Positions 45,440-53,172 of a stretch of DNA of 60,512 nucleotides are shown here, piece after piece. The stretch lies in the NCBI GenBank assembly GCA_005883215.1, contig VAYS01000021.1, positions 1-60,512 on the forward strand, written 5' to 3'. The first letter of the stretch is position 1. Every line of letters begins with the position of its first letter. Position numbers and translations under genes: made by a program. A model generated the notes under the pieces. The model was not told the DNA's origin and made no database searches. It worked only from the letters and a program-made list of their open reading frames with translations. The DNA is from Actinomycetota bacterium (lineage in GTDB: Bacteria; Actinomycetota; Thermoleophilia; Solirubrobacterales; Solirubrobacteraceae).

Positions 45440-46465
45440 CTGAGACGTCTCGCCCGCTTTCACCTCCCCCTCGCCGCCGCCGTCGCGATGCTGGCCTCCT
45501 GGGGCCTAGCCGCGTGCGGAGAGCGCAAGGAGAGGACGGCCCCCAGCGCCCCGCCACGGCCGCTCACCCTGATGCTCAACTCCTCTCCCGACGCCGACCA
45601 CGCCGCGCTGTACGCGGCCGTGGCCAATGGGGACTTCCGCACCGTCGGCCTGCAGGTCATGCCCCAGGCGCCCTCCGACTCCTCCGCGCCGCTGAAGCTG
45701 CTGGCCGCCGGGCGGGCCGACATGGCCATCTCCTATGAGCCCGACGTGCTGCTGGCCCGCGACCAGGGGATGCGCCTCGTCTCGGTGGGGTCGCTGGTAG
45801 GGAGGCCGCTGAGCTCGATCATCGCGCTGGGCGCCCGCCACATCCGCGGGCCCCGGGATCTGCGGGGCAAGACGGTGGGCACCGCGGGGATGCCCTACCA
45901 GTCGGCCGAGCTGCACGCGATCCTCGGCCACGCCGGCCTGCCCGCGTCCTCGGCCCGCGAAACCAACGTGGGCCCGGACCTGGTCGGGGCGATGCGCTCG
46001 CAGCGGGTCGACGCCACCCTGGGCGGCTCCTGGAACTACGACGCCATCCAGCTCCAGCTAAAGCACAAGAACCCCACGGTGATCCCCGTCGACCAGGCGG
46101 GCGTGCCCACCTACAGCGAGCTGGTGCTGGTGGTGCGCGAGGATGAGGCCCGCAACCGGGGTCCGCTGCTGCGCGCGTTCCTGCGGGCCCTCGACCGGGG
46201 CCAGCGGGAGGTCCGGGCCGACCCGGCGCGGGCGATCCAGCCGCTGCTGGCGACCAATCGCGCCCTGGACCCCCACCTGCAGATCTCCTCGGTCCGGCAC
46301 ACGCTGGCCGCCACGCCGGTGCCCCGGGGACACTCGTTCGGGTTCCAGGATCCGGCGGCGTGGGAGGCGTTCGGGCGCTGGATGCTGGGTCAGGGCCTGC
46401 TCAGGCGGCAGCCCTTCGCCGGTCAGGCGCTGACCAACGAGTTCCTGCCGGGCGAGGGGATCTGA
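45440..46465 (+). CDS. NMT1/ThiY-like substrate-binding lipoprotein, probable CTG start
   Basis: The product is an ABC-transporter periplasmic-binding protein of the NMT1/THI5-like group (thiamine-pyrimidine or taurine/nitrate type): LTLMLNSSPDADHAALYAAV, GRADMAISYEPDVLLARDQG, DLRGKTVGTAGMPYQSAELH, GSWNYDAIQLQLKHKN. No permease or ATPase gene is adjacent. CTG 45440 is preferred: AAAGGAG lies 5 nt upstream and it gives a full lipoprotein signal with lipobox GLAAC; the ATG at 45488 would leave only a 10-residue leader. Confidence 0.8.
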   Translation: MRRLARFHLPLAAAVAMLASWGLAACGERKERTAPSAPPRPLTLMLNSSPDADHAALYAAVANGDFRTVGLQVMPQAPSDSSAPLKLLAAGRADMAISYEPDVLLARDQGMRLVSVGSLVGRPLSSIIALGARHIRGPRDLRGKTVGTAGMPYQSAELHAILGHAGLPASSARETNVGPDLVGAMRSQRVDATLGGSWNYDAIQLQLKHKNPTVIPVDQAGVPTYSELVLVVREDEARNRGPLLRAFLRALDRGQREVRADPARAIQPLLATNRALDPHLQISSVRHTLAATPVPRGHSFGFQDPAAWEAFGRWMLGQGLLRRQPFAGQALTNEFLPGEGI

Positions 46466-47381
46466 TCACCCAGCGGCGCAGCGCCATGCGCAGCGCCTCC
46501 CCCGCCCGCCCGCCCGCGCACAGCGCGTAGTAGGCGGCCAGCCCCCCGTAGGGGGCGTAGGGGGCGAACACCTCGCGGACCTCGTCCGCGCTGGCCCGGG
46601 CCCCGGGATGGCCGTGGCGCGCGCGACCGACGAGCTTGAGCAGGCCCAGGTCGCCGGCGGGCACCTGGTCGAAGCGGCCCTGTCCCCGGAGGGCCAGCAT
46701 CTCCACCGTCCAGGCACCGATGCCGGGGATCCTGTGCAGCGCGCGCCAGCTGCGCTCGGGCGGGCCGTGCAGGTCGATGCGCCCGGCGGCCACCGCGCGC
46801 GCCGCCCGCCGCAGCGCCAGCGCGCGACCGGCCGACAGCCCGAGCGCCTCCAGCTCGGCCGGGGCGGCGGCCGCCACCACCGCCGCCGGGGGCGCCCCGC
46901 GCAGCCCCAGGGGCCCCCAGCGGTAACCGAAGCGCGCGATCAGTCCCCGCTGGATCGCGGCGGCCGAGCCGTAGTCGATCAGCTGCTCGCAGACGGCGAA
47001 GGCGAGCGCCTCGAATGGCTCCGGGCGCCGCCCCACGCGCAGGCGCGGGTCGCGGCGCAGCAACGGGCCGATCACGGGGTCCCAGCGAAAGCGCTCGAAG
47101 AAGTCGCGCAGGTCGTCGTCCACACCGACCGCGAAGCGCATCCGCTCGAGCGCGAACTCGGCCTCCGGCGCCGACGCTGCCGCCGCCTGGAAGTGCACCC
47201 GGTCGGGCGCGAGCTGGCGCACGCAGACCACGGCCGGGCCCCCGGGCCCGGCCAGCGCCCGCACCAGGCCTCCCTGGCGCCGGCGGGTCAGGCCGTCGGC
47301 GCCGATCTGGCGGGGAAGGGCAAACGGCCACCGCGGCGCAACGGTGACCGCGCGGGAAACGGCAGGCCCGGTGGAGCTCAG
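46401..47381 (-). CDS. AlkA-like DNA-3-methyladenine glycosylase, probable CTG start
   Basis: The HhH-GPD domain shows FEALAFAVCEQLIDYGSAAA, HRIPGIGAWTVEMLALRG (helix-hairpin-helix) and PAGDLGLLKLVG with the catalytic Asp. It excises alkylated bases. GTG 47264 gives 287 residues but misses an N-terminal block that reads like family sequence (RWPFALPRQIGADGLTRRRQ). CTG 47381 restores it and overlaps the upstream stop by 4 bp (CTGA). The C-terminus overlaps the convergent lipoprotein gene by 65 bp. Confidence 0.8.
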   Translation of the reverse strand: MSSTGPAVSRAVTVAPRWPFALPRQIGADGLTRRRQGGLVRALAGPGGPAVVCVRQLAPDRVHFQAAAASAPEAEFALERMRFAVGVDDDLRDFFERFRWDPVIGPLLRRDPRLRVGRRPEPFEALAFAVCEQLIDYGSAAAIQRGLIARFGYRWGPLGLRGAPPAAVVAAAAPAELEALGLSAGRALALRRAARAVAAGRIDLHGPPERSWRALHRIPGIGAWTVEMLALRGQGRFDQVPAGDLGLLKLVGRARHGHPGARASADEVREVFAPYAPYGGLAAYYALCAGGRAGEALRMALRRWVIRSPRPAGTRWSAPDRRRAAA

Positions 47382-47692
47382 TCGCCCCCGCCGAGCAGGT
47401 GCACGTCGATGAGAAACGACCGGCTCGCCACCACCTGCGCGAGCTCGCCCGCGCGGCGAGCGGGGCGGCGCTGGGGCTGGGCCCGCCGCGCCGCTCGGCG
47501 GCTGCGCCGGCGCCGCAGGACGGCGGCCGTGGCCGCGCCGGCGACGAAGCCGGTCGCCGCCACCGCCGCGGCCTGCACCGCGGTGCTCTGGATCGGCGCC
47601 AGCGCCCGGCCGGCGTCGGGCGATTCGATCGGGCGAGCCTCGGCCAGCACGGGCAGCGCGTCGAGCTCTTGGGACTGGGGGGAGGGCGTCAA
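47378..47692 (-). CDS. Small membrane-associated protein (104 residues)
   Basis: The product has a hydrophobic Ala/Val/Gly-rich helix (VQAAAVAATGFVAGAATAAVL) followed directly by a polybasic stretch ([11 protein letters not shown]), then a short region ending SFLIDVHLLGGGD. The start is TTG 47692, 7 nt after a TACACT box. The function is unknown. Its stop overlaps the glycosylase CTG, suggesting a two-gene operon. Confidence 0.65.
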   Translation of the reverse strand: MTPSPQSQELDALPVLAEARPIESPDAGRALAPIQSTAVQAAAVAATGFVAGAATAAVLRRRRSRRAARRAQPQRRPARRAGELAQVVASRSFLIDVHLLGGGD

Positions 47693-47699
47693 GGCGCCG

Positions 47700-47705
47700 A
47701 GTGTA
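47700..47705 (-). promoter_or_regulatory. -10 box (TACACT) of the 47378-47692 gene
   Basis: TACACT lies 7 nt before TTG 47692 on the minus strand. Confidence 0.45.
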
Positions 47706-47743
47706 CCCCTCGCGCAGGACCCGTCGTGAGGCCGGGTGCTCGG

Positions 47744-48883
47744 TCAGGCGGGCGGGGCGGAGAGCTCGCGCTCGTAGATGCGAAAGCGACGCTTGATCTC
47801 GCCCCCCATGCCCTCCATCGCCCGGTTCATGGCCTCGTTGGTCTCCAGGATCCAGCCCATCTCCCCGCCCTTCTGGGGGGTGCGCTCGGCCGCGTCGAAG
47901 TGCAGCTCATACATCCGCGCCGCCACGCCGGTGTGCTGATAGCCGGGCTTGACCCCCAGGGCAAAGACCCGCACCTGGTCGATCTTTCGCCGCCAGTACA
48001 GCGCCTTTGCCCAGCCGATCGGCAGCAGCCGCCCCCCCAGATGGATGAGCACCTGGTTGTAGTCGGGCAGCGTCAGGGCCGCTCCCACCACCTCGCCATC
48101 CTCGGTCTCGGCGATGAACGCCCAGTTCTCGTCGAGCACCGGCTTGAGGTCCTGGGCGTAGTAGCGCACCTCGGCCTCGGTGAGCGGGACGGCACCCCAG
48201 TTGCGCTCCCAGGCGGCGTTGTAGACCTCGAGGAAGCGGCCGACCTCGGCCTCCAGGTCGCGCTTGCGCATCGAGCGCACGCGGATGCCGTGCTCGGACT
48301 GGGCCTTGGCCGCTGCCTCCCAGATCGCCGGATGCACCTTGTGGCGGGCGTCCACCCACAGCCGCCACATGTACAGGTCCATGGCCTTGGTCAGGCCCTG
48401 GCCCTCGAGCAGGGGCTGGTAGTAGGGGTGGTGCCAGGGGCACAGGATCAAAGGGGTGAACTCGTGGCCCTCGATCAGCAGCCCGCACTCGTCGTTGGTG
48501 GTGAAGTCCATCGGACCGACCATGCGCCCCCGCCCGCGCTCGGCCAGCCAGGTGCCGGCGGCCTCGAGCAGGGCGCCGGCGGTCTCGGGGTCGTTCTCGG
48601 ATTCGAAGAACCCGAACAGGCCCCAGTCGTTGGCCTGGAACTCGTTGAGGTGTCGGTCGATGTGGGCGCTGATGCGCCCCACCGGCTCACCGTCGCGCCA
48701 GGCCAGGAAATATTGGGCCTCGGCGTGCTCGAAGAACGGGTTCTTGCGCTGGTCCAGGCGCTTGCTCAGCTCCGAGAGCAAGGGAGGGACCCAGTTCTCC
48801 TGCTCCCGATAAAGTGAGAACGGCAGCCGGATGAAGCGCCGCAGGTCGCGCTTTCCGGTGACCGGGCGAATTTCGACCGTCAC
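47744..48883 (-). CDS. GNAT-fold acyltransferase-like protein (bacterial ceramide synthase candidate)
   Basis: The 379-residue product is a large GNAT-superfamily protein: FIRLPFSLYREQENWVPPLL, NPFFEHAEAQYFLAWRDGEP, GLFGFFESENDPETAGALL, RGRMVGPMDFTTNDECGLLIEG, and a C-terminal lobe with FALGVKPGYQHTGVAARMYE that resembles the acyl-CoA-binding segment. This family occurs near sphingolipid genes in other bacteria, where a GNAT-like enzyme acts as ceramide synthase. The spt-like gene lies divergently 16 bp away. GTG 48883 follows TAGGGT by 9 nt. Activity is inferred from context. Confidence 0.75.
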   Translation of the reverse strand: MTVEIRPVTGKRDLRRFIRLPFSLYREQENWVPPLLSELSKRLDQRKNPFFEHAEAQYFLAWRDGEPVGRISAHIDRHLNEFQANDWGLFGFFESENDPETAGALLEAAGTWLAERGRGRMVGPMDFTTNDECGLLIEGHEFTPLILCPWHHPYYQPLLEGQGLTKAMDLYMWRLWVDARHKVHPAIWEAAAKAQSEHGIRVRSMRKRDLEAEVGRFLEVYNAAWERNWGAVPLTEAEVRYYAQDLKPVLDENWAFIAETEDGEVVGAALTLPDYNQVLIHLGGRLLPIGWAKALYWRRKIDQVRVFALGVKPGYQHTGVAARMYELHFDAAERTPQKGGEMGWILETNEAMNRAMEGMGGEIKRRFRIYERELSAPPA

Positions 48884-48892
48884 GGCCGGCGC

Positions 48893-48898
48893 ACCCTA
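48893..48898 (-). promoter_or_regulatory. -10 box (TAGGGT) of the GNAT-like gene
   Basis: TAGGGT lies 9 nt before GTG 48883 on the minus strand, within the 16-bp gap to the divergent spt-like gene. Confidence 0.4.
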
Positions 48899-48899
48899 C

Positions 48900-50177
48900 A
48901 TGCACACCTCGGTAGACGTCTTCGCAAAGGCCCGCGATCACGAGCGCGCCGAGCAGCTGCGCGCCGCGCGCGAGCAGGACCTGCTCCCGTACTTTCGCTT
49001 GATCGAGTCCCCCGCCCGGCCGGTGGTGGAGATGGAGGGCCGCGAGCGCATCATGCTCGGCTCCAACAACTACCTGGGGCTGACCGCCGACGAGCGCGTG
49101 GTCAATGGCGCCCGCGACGCCCTGGCCCGTTACGGCACGGGGCTCACCGGCTCGCGTCTGCTCAACGGGACCACCCCGCTGCACGTCGATCTCGAGCGCG
49201 AGCTGGCCGAGTGGATGGGGACCGAGGAGGCGATGGTGTTCACCACCGGCCACCAGGCCAACGTCGGCACGCTGGGAGCGATCCTGGGTCCGGGGGACAC
49301 CGTGGTGGTCGACTCCGGCGACCACGCCTCGCTACTGGACGGGGCGATCATCTCGCGGGCCAAGCTGCGCCCGTTTCGTCATGGCCGGCTGGACAAGCTC
49401 GAGCGCGCGCTGGCGCGCGCGGCCGAGGACGGCGGCGGGGTGCTGGTCGTCGTCGACGGCGTCTTCTCGATGGAAGGTGACGTGGCCCCCCTGCCCGAGA
49501 TCGTCGAGCTGTGCCAGCGCCACGGCGCTCGGTTGATGGTCGACGAAGCCCACGGGGTGGGCGTCCTGGGCACCCGCGGAACGGGAGCCTCCGAGGCGCT
49601 GGGGCTCGAGGAGCGCGTCGACCTGCGCACCGGCACCTTCTCCAAGTCGCTCGCCTCGTGCGGCGGCTTCCTCGCCGGCCCCGCCGACGTGATCGACTAC
49701 CTGCGCATCTCCAGCCGCGCCTACCTGTTCACCGCCTCCGCTGTGCCGGCGGCGCTCGGGGCGGCGCTCGCCGCCCTGCGCATCATCCGCTCGGCCGAGG
49801 GGACGACCCTGATGGCCCGCCTCCGGGAGAACGCCGGCCACCTGCGGGCCGGCCTGCGTGCGCTGGGCCTGCGGGTGATCGAGCCGGTCCCGCCCGGCTC
49901 GGCCACCGGGCGGGTCGCCGCCGAAGCGCTCGCCACCCCGGTGGTGCCGGTGGTGGTCGAGGACGACTGGAAGGCGGTGCTGCTCTGGCGCGAGCTCTAC
50001 GACGCCGGCGTCTACACCAACGTCGCCCTGCACCCGGCGGTCCCGCCCGCGGGGGCGCTGCTGCGCACCAGCGTGATGGCCACCCACGACCGCGACACGC
50101 TCGACCGCGCGCTCGAGCGCTTCGCCGCGGTCAAGCCGCGCTTCGAGGCCGAGCACGGCCCGCTGCCCGGATCCTGA
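48900..50177 (+). CDS. Serine palmitoyltransferase-like alpha-oxoamine synthase
   Basis: The 425-residue PLP enzyme belongs to the BioF/KBL/SPT family. Motifs: IMLGSNNYLGL (about 51-61), DHASLLDG with His142, VVVDGVFSMEGDVAPLPE, VDEAHGVGVLG with Asp215/His218, and GTFSKSLASCGGFLAG with PLP-Lys249. The TFSKSLAS form and SRAYLFTAS are characteristic of serine palmitoyltransferases rather than KBL or BioF. It would make 3-ketosphinganine from serine and acyl-CoA. No biotin genes are nearby. Paired divergently with a GNAT-fold protein. Confidence 0.82.
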   Translation: MHTSVDVFAKARDHERAEQLRAAREQDLLPYFRLIESPARPVVEMEGRERIMLGSNNYLGLTADERVVNGARDALARYGTGLTGSRLLNGTTPLHVDLERELAEWMGTEEAMVFTTGHQANVGTLGAILGPGDTVVVDSGDHASLLDGAIISRAKLRPFRHGRLDKLERALARAAEDGGGVLVVVDGVFSMEGDVAPLPEIVELCQRHGARLMVDEAHGVGVLGTRGTGASEALGLEERVDLRTGTFSKSLASCGGFLAGPADVIDYLRISSRAYLFTASAVPAALGAALAALRIIRSAEGTTLMARLRENAGHLRAGLRALGLRVIEPVPPGSATGRVAAEALATPVVPVVVEDDWKAVLLWRELYDAGVYTNVALHPAVPPAGALLRTSVMATHDRDTLDRALERFAAVKPRFEAEHGPLPGS

Positions 50178-50304
50178 CCCCGCCCGCGGACGTTTGGCGG
50201 GCCCTGCTCCCCACTCTCGGGTAGCCAGGCAGTTGTCCACTTTTGCACAAGTCCGGCGGGCAAAGAAAAGGCCGCTCTGAGCGCACCTTCCCGGGTCCCC
50301 GACG

Positions 50305-50334
50305 TTGACCGCAACGTGGCGCGCGGCGTAGCTT
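50305..50334 (+). promoter_or_regulatory. Candidate promoter of mihF (TTGACC - 18 bp - TAGCTT)
   Basis: TTGACC (50305-50310) and TAGCTT (50329-50334) are separated by 18 bp. Transcription would start near 50341 and give a leader of about 168 nt, unusual among the leaderless genes here. Confidence 0.5.
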
Positions 50335-50471
50335 CACGGTGCGTTCGCCGTGCAGGTCCTGAGGGTTGCAGCAGCGGTAGCCGGGGGTAGTTTTCGTACC
50401 CGCGGCAGGGTCGAGCTGCAGCCGTGGGGCCGGGGCCGACACGACGCGCAGCCTGGCAAAACCACGAATGT

Positions 50472-50495
50472 GTCGCCGGTCTGGATGCCGGCGAC
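50472..50495 (+). repeat. Hairpin in the mihF leader
   Basis: GTCGCCGG (50472-50479) and CCGGCGAC (50488-50495) are exact complements with an 8-nt loop. The Shine-Dalgarno GGGGAG follows at 50496-50501, next to the stem. This could modulate ribosome access. Confidence 0.6.
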
Positions 50496-50508
50496 GGGGA
50501 GTTGACAC

Positions 50509-50892
50509 ATGAGCGCGACAGCGAGGATCGCCTGCGCCCCACAATACCGCCGGGCATTGGCCCGCGCCAACGAGGTGCGGCTGGCCCGGGCGGAACTCAA
50601 GCGTGAGGTGGCGCGCGGGGACCGCGGCGCCGCCGAGGTGATCCTCACCGCGCCGTGGGAGACGGAGAGCATGACCGTGTCCGACCTACTGATGAGCCAG
50701 CGGCGCTGGGGCCTGACCCGGTGTCGCAAGGTGCTGGCCCAGATCCCGATGTCGGAGAACAAGACGATCGGCTCCATGACCGAGCGTCAGCGGCGTGCGC
50801 TTGCGGCAGCGCTGGCGCGCTGCCAGAGCAGCGGCGGGCCGGAATCGCGCATGGTCGCTTCGCCTGCCACGGCCGCCTTGGCGGCCGCCTGA
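50509..50892 (+). CDS. mihF: Integration host factor, actinobacterial type (mIHF)
   Basis: mIHF is a small nucleoid protein of Actinobacteria with an H2TH DNA-binding fold. The 127-residue product has ANEVRLARAELKREVARGDR, MTVSDLLMSQRRWGLTRCRKVLAQI (the H2TH region) and GSMTERQRRAL near the end, matching mIHF over about 80 residues. About 20 extra residues precede and follow. GGGGAG lies 7 nt before ATG 50509. The gene stands alone behind a structured leader. Confidence 0.85.
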   Translation: MSATARIACAPQYRRALARANEVRLARAELKREVARGDRGAAEVILTAPWETESMTVSDLLMSQRRWGLTRCRKVLAQIPMSENKTIGSMTERQRRALAAALARCQSSGGPESRMVASPATAALAAA

Positions 50893-51007
50893 TCGCTTCC
50901 CGCCGCCCTCGCTCCGGGGGCGGCGGGGGGTGGCCGGGGACGACGGCTCGTCCTCCTCTTCGCTCGTCGCCCAGGCCCGCCGCCGACGCCGGCGCCCGCG
51001 GCGGGCC

Positions 51008-51391
51008 TCAGTAGCCGACCTCGAAGGGAATCGGGCTGGAGCCCGACAGGAGAAAGAACCACAGCGCAAAGACGACCAGGGCCACGCCGGCGCTGGTCAC
51101 CATCACGACCTCCAGCACCAGGTGTCCGAGATCGTCTCGCCCGCTCTCCATACGCAGCTGCCGGTGGCGGTTCGACAGCCAGGTCAGCACCGGCACCATC
51201 AGCGCGATCGACGCCACCACCCCTACCAGGGCGGCGCCGATGGCCGCGCCCACCGAGCCGGTGGCGCCGTCGATCTGGGAGGCGATCCACAGCCAGCCCA
51301 GCGGGATACCCACCCACAGGAGAATGCTCCCGGCGAACATGATCCCCACCAGCGCGGCGGCGCCGGTGACCATGCGCAGGAGCGCCCGCAC
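51008..51391 (-). CDS. Membrane protein (127 residues)
   Basis: Three or four hydrophobic helices (around 10-38, 45-70, 92-115) with short polar loops (SNRHRQLRMESGRDD between helices). The start is GTG 51391. It follows another membrane gene after 6 bp and is part of the minus-strand run that begins with the MCE genes. No family recognised. Confidence 0.7.
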   Translation of the reverse strand: MRALLRMVTGAAALVGIMFAGSILLWVGIPLGWLWIASQIDGATGSVGAAIGAALVGVVASIALMVPVLTWLSNRHRQLRMESGRDDLGHLVLEVVMVTSAGVALVVFALWFFLLSGSSPIPFEVGY

Positions 51392-51397
51392 CCCCCT

Positions 51398-51904
51398 CTA
51401 GGCCCTCCAGCCCATCCCGGTCCGACGCCGGAAGGCCGAGCGCAGCAGGACCCACATCCCGCCGAACACCGCCGCGGCGATCGGGGCCAGCAGCAGCGGC
51501 AGCGGGTGCAGGGTGAAGTAGAGCAGGGCTTCGGCCGCCACCGTGGCGGCCCCCGCCAGCAGCGCCGAATGCGAGCGGTAGCCGGAGAAGTGCTCGCGGA
51601 TGCTCAGCTCCAGCGCGGACAGCGCGATCAGGGCCAGGCCGCAGCCCGCCAGCACCGGGCCTCGGCGCCCGTGCACGACCAGGCCCACGACCAGCAGCAC
51701 GATTCCGGCGAGAATGCACAGCTCGACCAGCGGAAACGGCGACCACGGCGCGGGCGGCGCCTCGGAAACGCGCGCCCGGCGCCGGGGGGCGCCGGCGGGA
51801 CCCGCGCTCGAGCCAGCGGGCTCGCTAGGACCCCGGCGGGCCTCCTCGGCGCGGGCGCCGGCGGGAGCGTCGGCGGCCAGTCGCTTGCGGCTGCGTCGAC
51901 CCAT
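51398..51904 (-). CDS. Membrane protein with basic disordered N-terminus
   Basis: The 168-residue product has a basic, Ala/Pro-rich N-terminal 50 residues, then helices (PLVELCILAGIVLLVVGLVV, LAGCGLALIALSALEL, ALLAGAATVAAEALLYF, LLLAPIAAAVFGGMWVLL). GAGGAG lies 7 nt before ATG 51904. No function recognised. It lies between a hypothetical protein gene and another membrane gene. Confidence 0.7.
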   Translation of the reverse strand: MGRRSRKRLAADAPAGARAEEARRGPSEPAGSSAGPAGAPRRRARVSEAPPAPWSPFPLVELCILAGIVLLVVGLVVHGRRGPVLAGCGLALIALSALELSIREHFSGYRSHSALLAGAATVAAEALLYFTLHPLPLLLAPIAAAVFGGMWVLLRSAFRRRTGMGWRA

Positions 51905-51915
51905 CGGCTAGCTCC

Positions 51916-52470
51916 TCACGCGGTGAGGCGGACAGCGGATCTTCGGGGCGGCGGCGCAGGGCCCCGCCCCCGGCCTAAGGGACAGCCCGAGGAGAGCTTG
52001 ACCTGCCACCACCCCGCCAGCATCCCGATCAGGCCCAGGCGGGGACGCACCTCCCAGACGCCGCAGCCCCCCTCGCCGAGCTCGGCGTTGGAGACGCGCG
52101 CGAACTTGTAGCGACCCGGCTCGAGTCGCATGCGCTCGAGCATGACGCGGGCCCGCTCCTGACGCTCTCCGAGGTCGGCCAGCGAGCGCCGCGCGGACGA
52201 CAGGCGGGCCGAGAGCGCGTCGCGGGTGGTCTCCAGCTCCCCCAGGCTCAGCAGGCGCGGGCCGCCGGCGGCGGGAACCGACACATCGACCTCGCCGTGG
52301 GGGAAGGCGGAGACGAACGAGCGCGCCAGCTCGCGCTCCAGGCGCGCGATCTGGGCCCGCAGCTCGCGCCGGGCCAGGCGTTCGGGCGCGGTCGTGGTCG
52401 CGGGTCGGGGACCCGGGATCCGGACCGGCTGGGGAGGGAGTGCGAGCGGGAGCCCCTGAGCTTGCGGCAC
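51916..52470 (-). CDS. Hypothetical protein with conserved C-terminal Trp/Gly block
   Basis: The 184-residue product has a Pro-rich start, a heptad coiled coil (ARRELRAQIARLERELARSF), a second helical region (TRDALSARLSSARRSLADLG), and a C-terminal block with CGVWEVRPRLGLIGMLAGWW and KLSSGCPLG. I recognise no function. AGGAGAGG lies 10 nt before GTG 52470. It follows the B3/B4 protein gene. Confidence 0.7.
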   Translation of the reverse strand: MPQAQGLPLALPPQPVRIPGPRPATTTAPERLARRELRAQIARLERELARSFVSAFPHGEVDVSVPAAGGPRLLSLGELETTRDALSARLSSARRSLADLGERQERARVMLERMRLEPGRYKFARVSNAELGEGGCGVWEVRPRLGLIGMLAGWWQVKLSSGCPLGRGRGPAPPPRRSAVRLTA

Positions 52471-52503
52471 GACAGATGAGCCTCTCCTGAGTGAATCCCG
52501 AGT

Positions 52504-53172
52504 CTACCTGCCGTCTTGGGCCTGCACAAGCAGGCTCCCGCACGTCCACAGGGCCTCCTCGACGTGGATCGCCGGTACCCCCGAGACCTGCACGGCGTAG
52601 AGGCTGACCCGCGCCGTGTGGGCCTGGACCATGCGTTCGGGGGCCACCTCGCCGAACAGCAGCGCGACCGGGGCGGCGGCGTCGGCGATGACCAGCTGGC
52701 CGGCCGGCAGCGGGCGCGCGTAGGGCCCGCGCTCCAGCTGCTCGCCGGACGCCGCGGTGCGGATCCCCAGCGGTCCGTCGAGCGCGTCGGCGTCGAGCGC
52801 CCACAGGGGCACCCCGGTCTCGGCCAGGGCGATCAGCAGCGCGTCGTCGATGCGGTTCGAGGGCCTAAACCCGCCGCGCAGCAGGCGCTCGACGGCGGCC
52901 GCCTCGCCCGGGGGGCGCGTCTCGTCCGGGTCCAGCCCGATGTGGCGATAGAAGATCCGGTAGGCGGAGGGGATCGGCTCGCGGCGCATGCCCACGGCGC
53001 GAGCCCCGGTGAAGCGGTCCGACAGCAGCCGCAGGCGCTGGCGTGCCTCGGGCGAGCTGGGCCCGGCGGCGGTGACCACCGTCGCGGTGAGCAGGCGCAG
53101 CTCGGGGAACTCCTCGCGTACCTCGGGCGAGACCCACCCCAGCTCGGGCTCGGGTTCGTCCCCCTCCCTCAT
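52504..53172 (-). CDS. B3/B4 tRNA-binding domain protein
   Basis: The 222-residue product matches the stand-alone B3/B4 domain of phenylalanyl-tRNA synthetase beta subunit: IPSAYRIFYRHIGLDPDETRPP, LLRGGFRPSNRIDDALLIAL, VPLWALDADALDGPLGIR, and AHTARVSLYAVQVSGVP. Such proteins may edit or bind aminoacyl-tRNA. ATG 53172 overlaps the upstream stop by 4 bp (ATGA). A longer frame upstream is not family-like. Confidence 0.83.
   Translation of the reverse strand: MREGDEPEPELGWVSPEVREEFPELRLLTATVVTAAGPSSPEARQRLRLLSDRFTGARAVGMRREPIPSAYRIFYRHIGLDPDETRPPGEAAAVERLLRGGFRPSNRIDDALLIALAETGVPLWALDADALDGPLGIRTAASGEQLERGPYARPLPAGQLVIADAAAPVALLFGEVAPERMVQAHTARVSLYAVQVSGVPAIHVEEALWTCGSLLVQAQDGR

Larger units (their letters stand above)
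50178..50508. other. 331-bp leader/intergenic region before mIHF
   Basis: No gene is seen. It holds a candidate promoter (50305-50334), a small hairpin with GGGTA/TACCC arms (50385-50401), and an 8-bp hairpin at 50472-50495 directly before the mIHF ribosome site, implying a long structured 5' leader. Confidence 0.55.

Noticed and set aside
48831..48899. Upstream extension of the spt-like gene to a GTG at 48831
   Set aside because: The extension is antisense to the GNAT-like gene, and the family N-terminus begins near ATG 48900.
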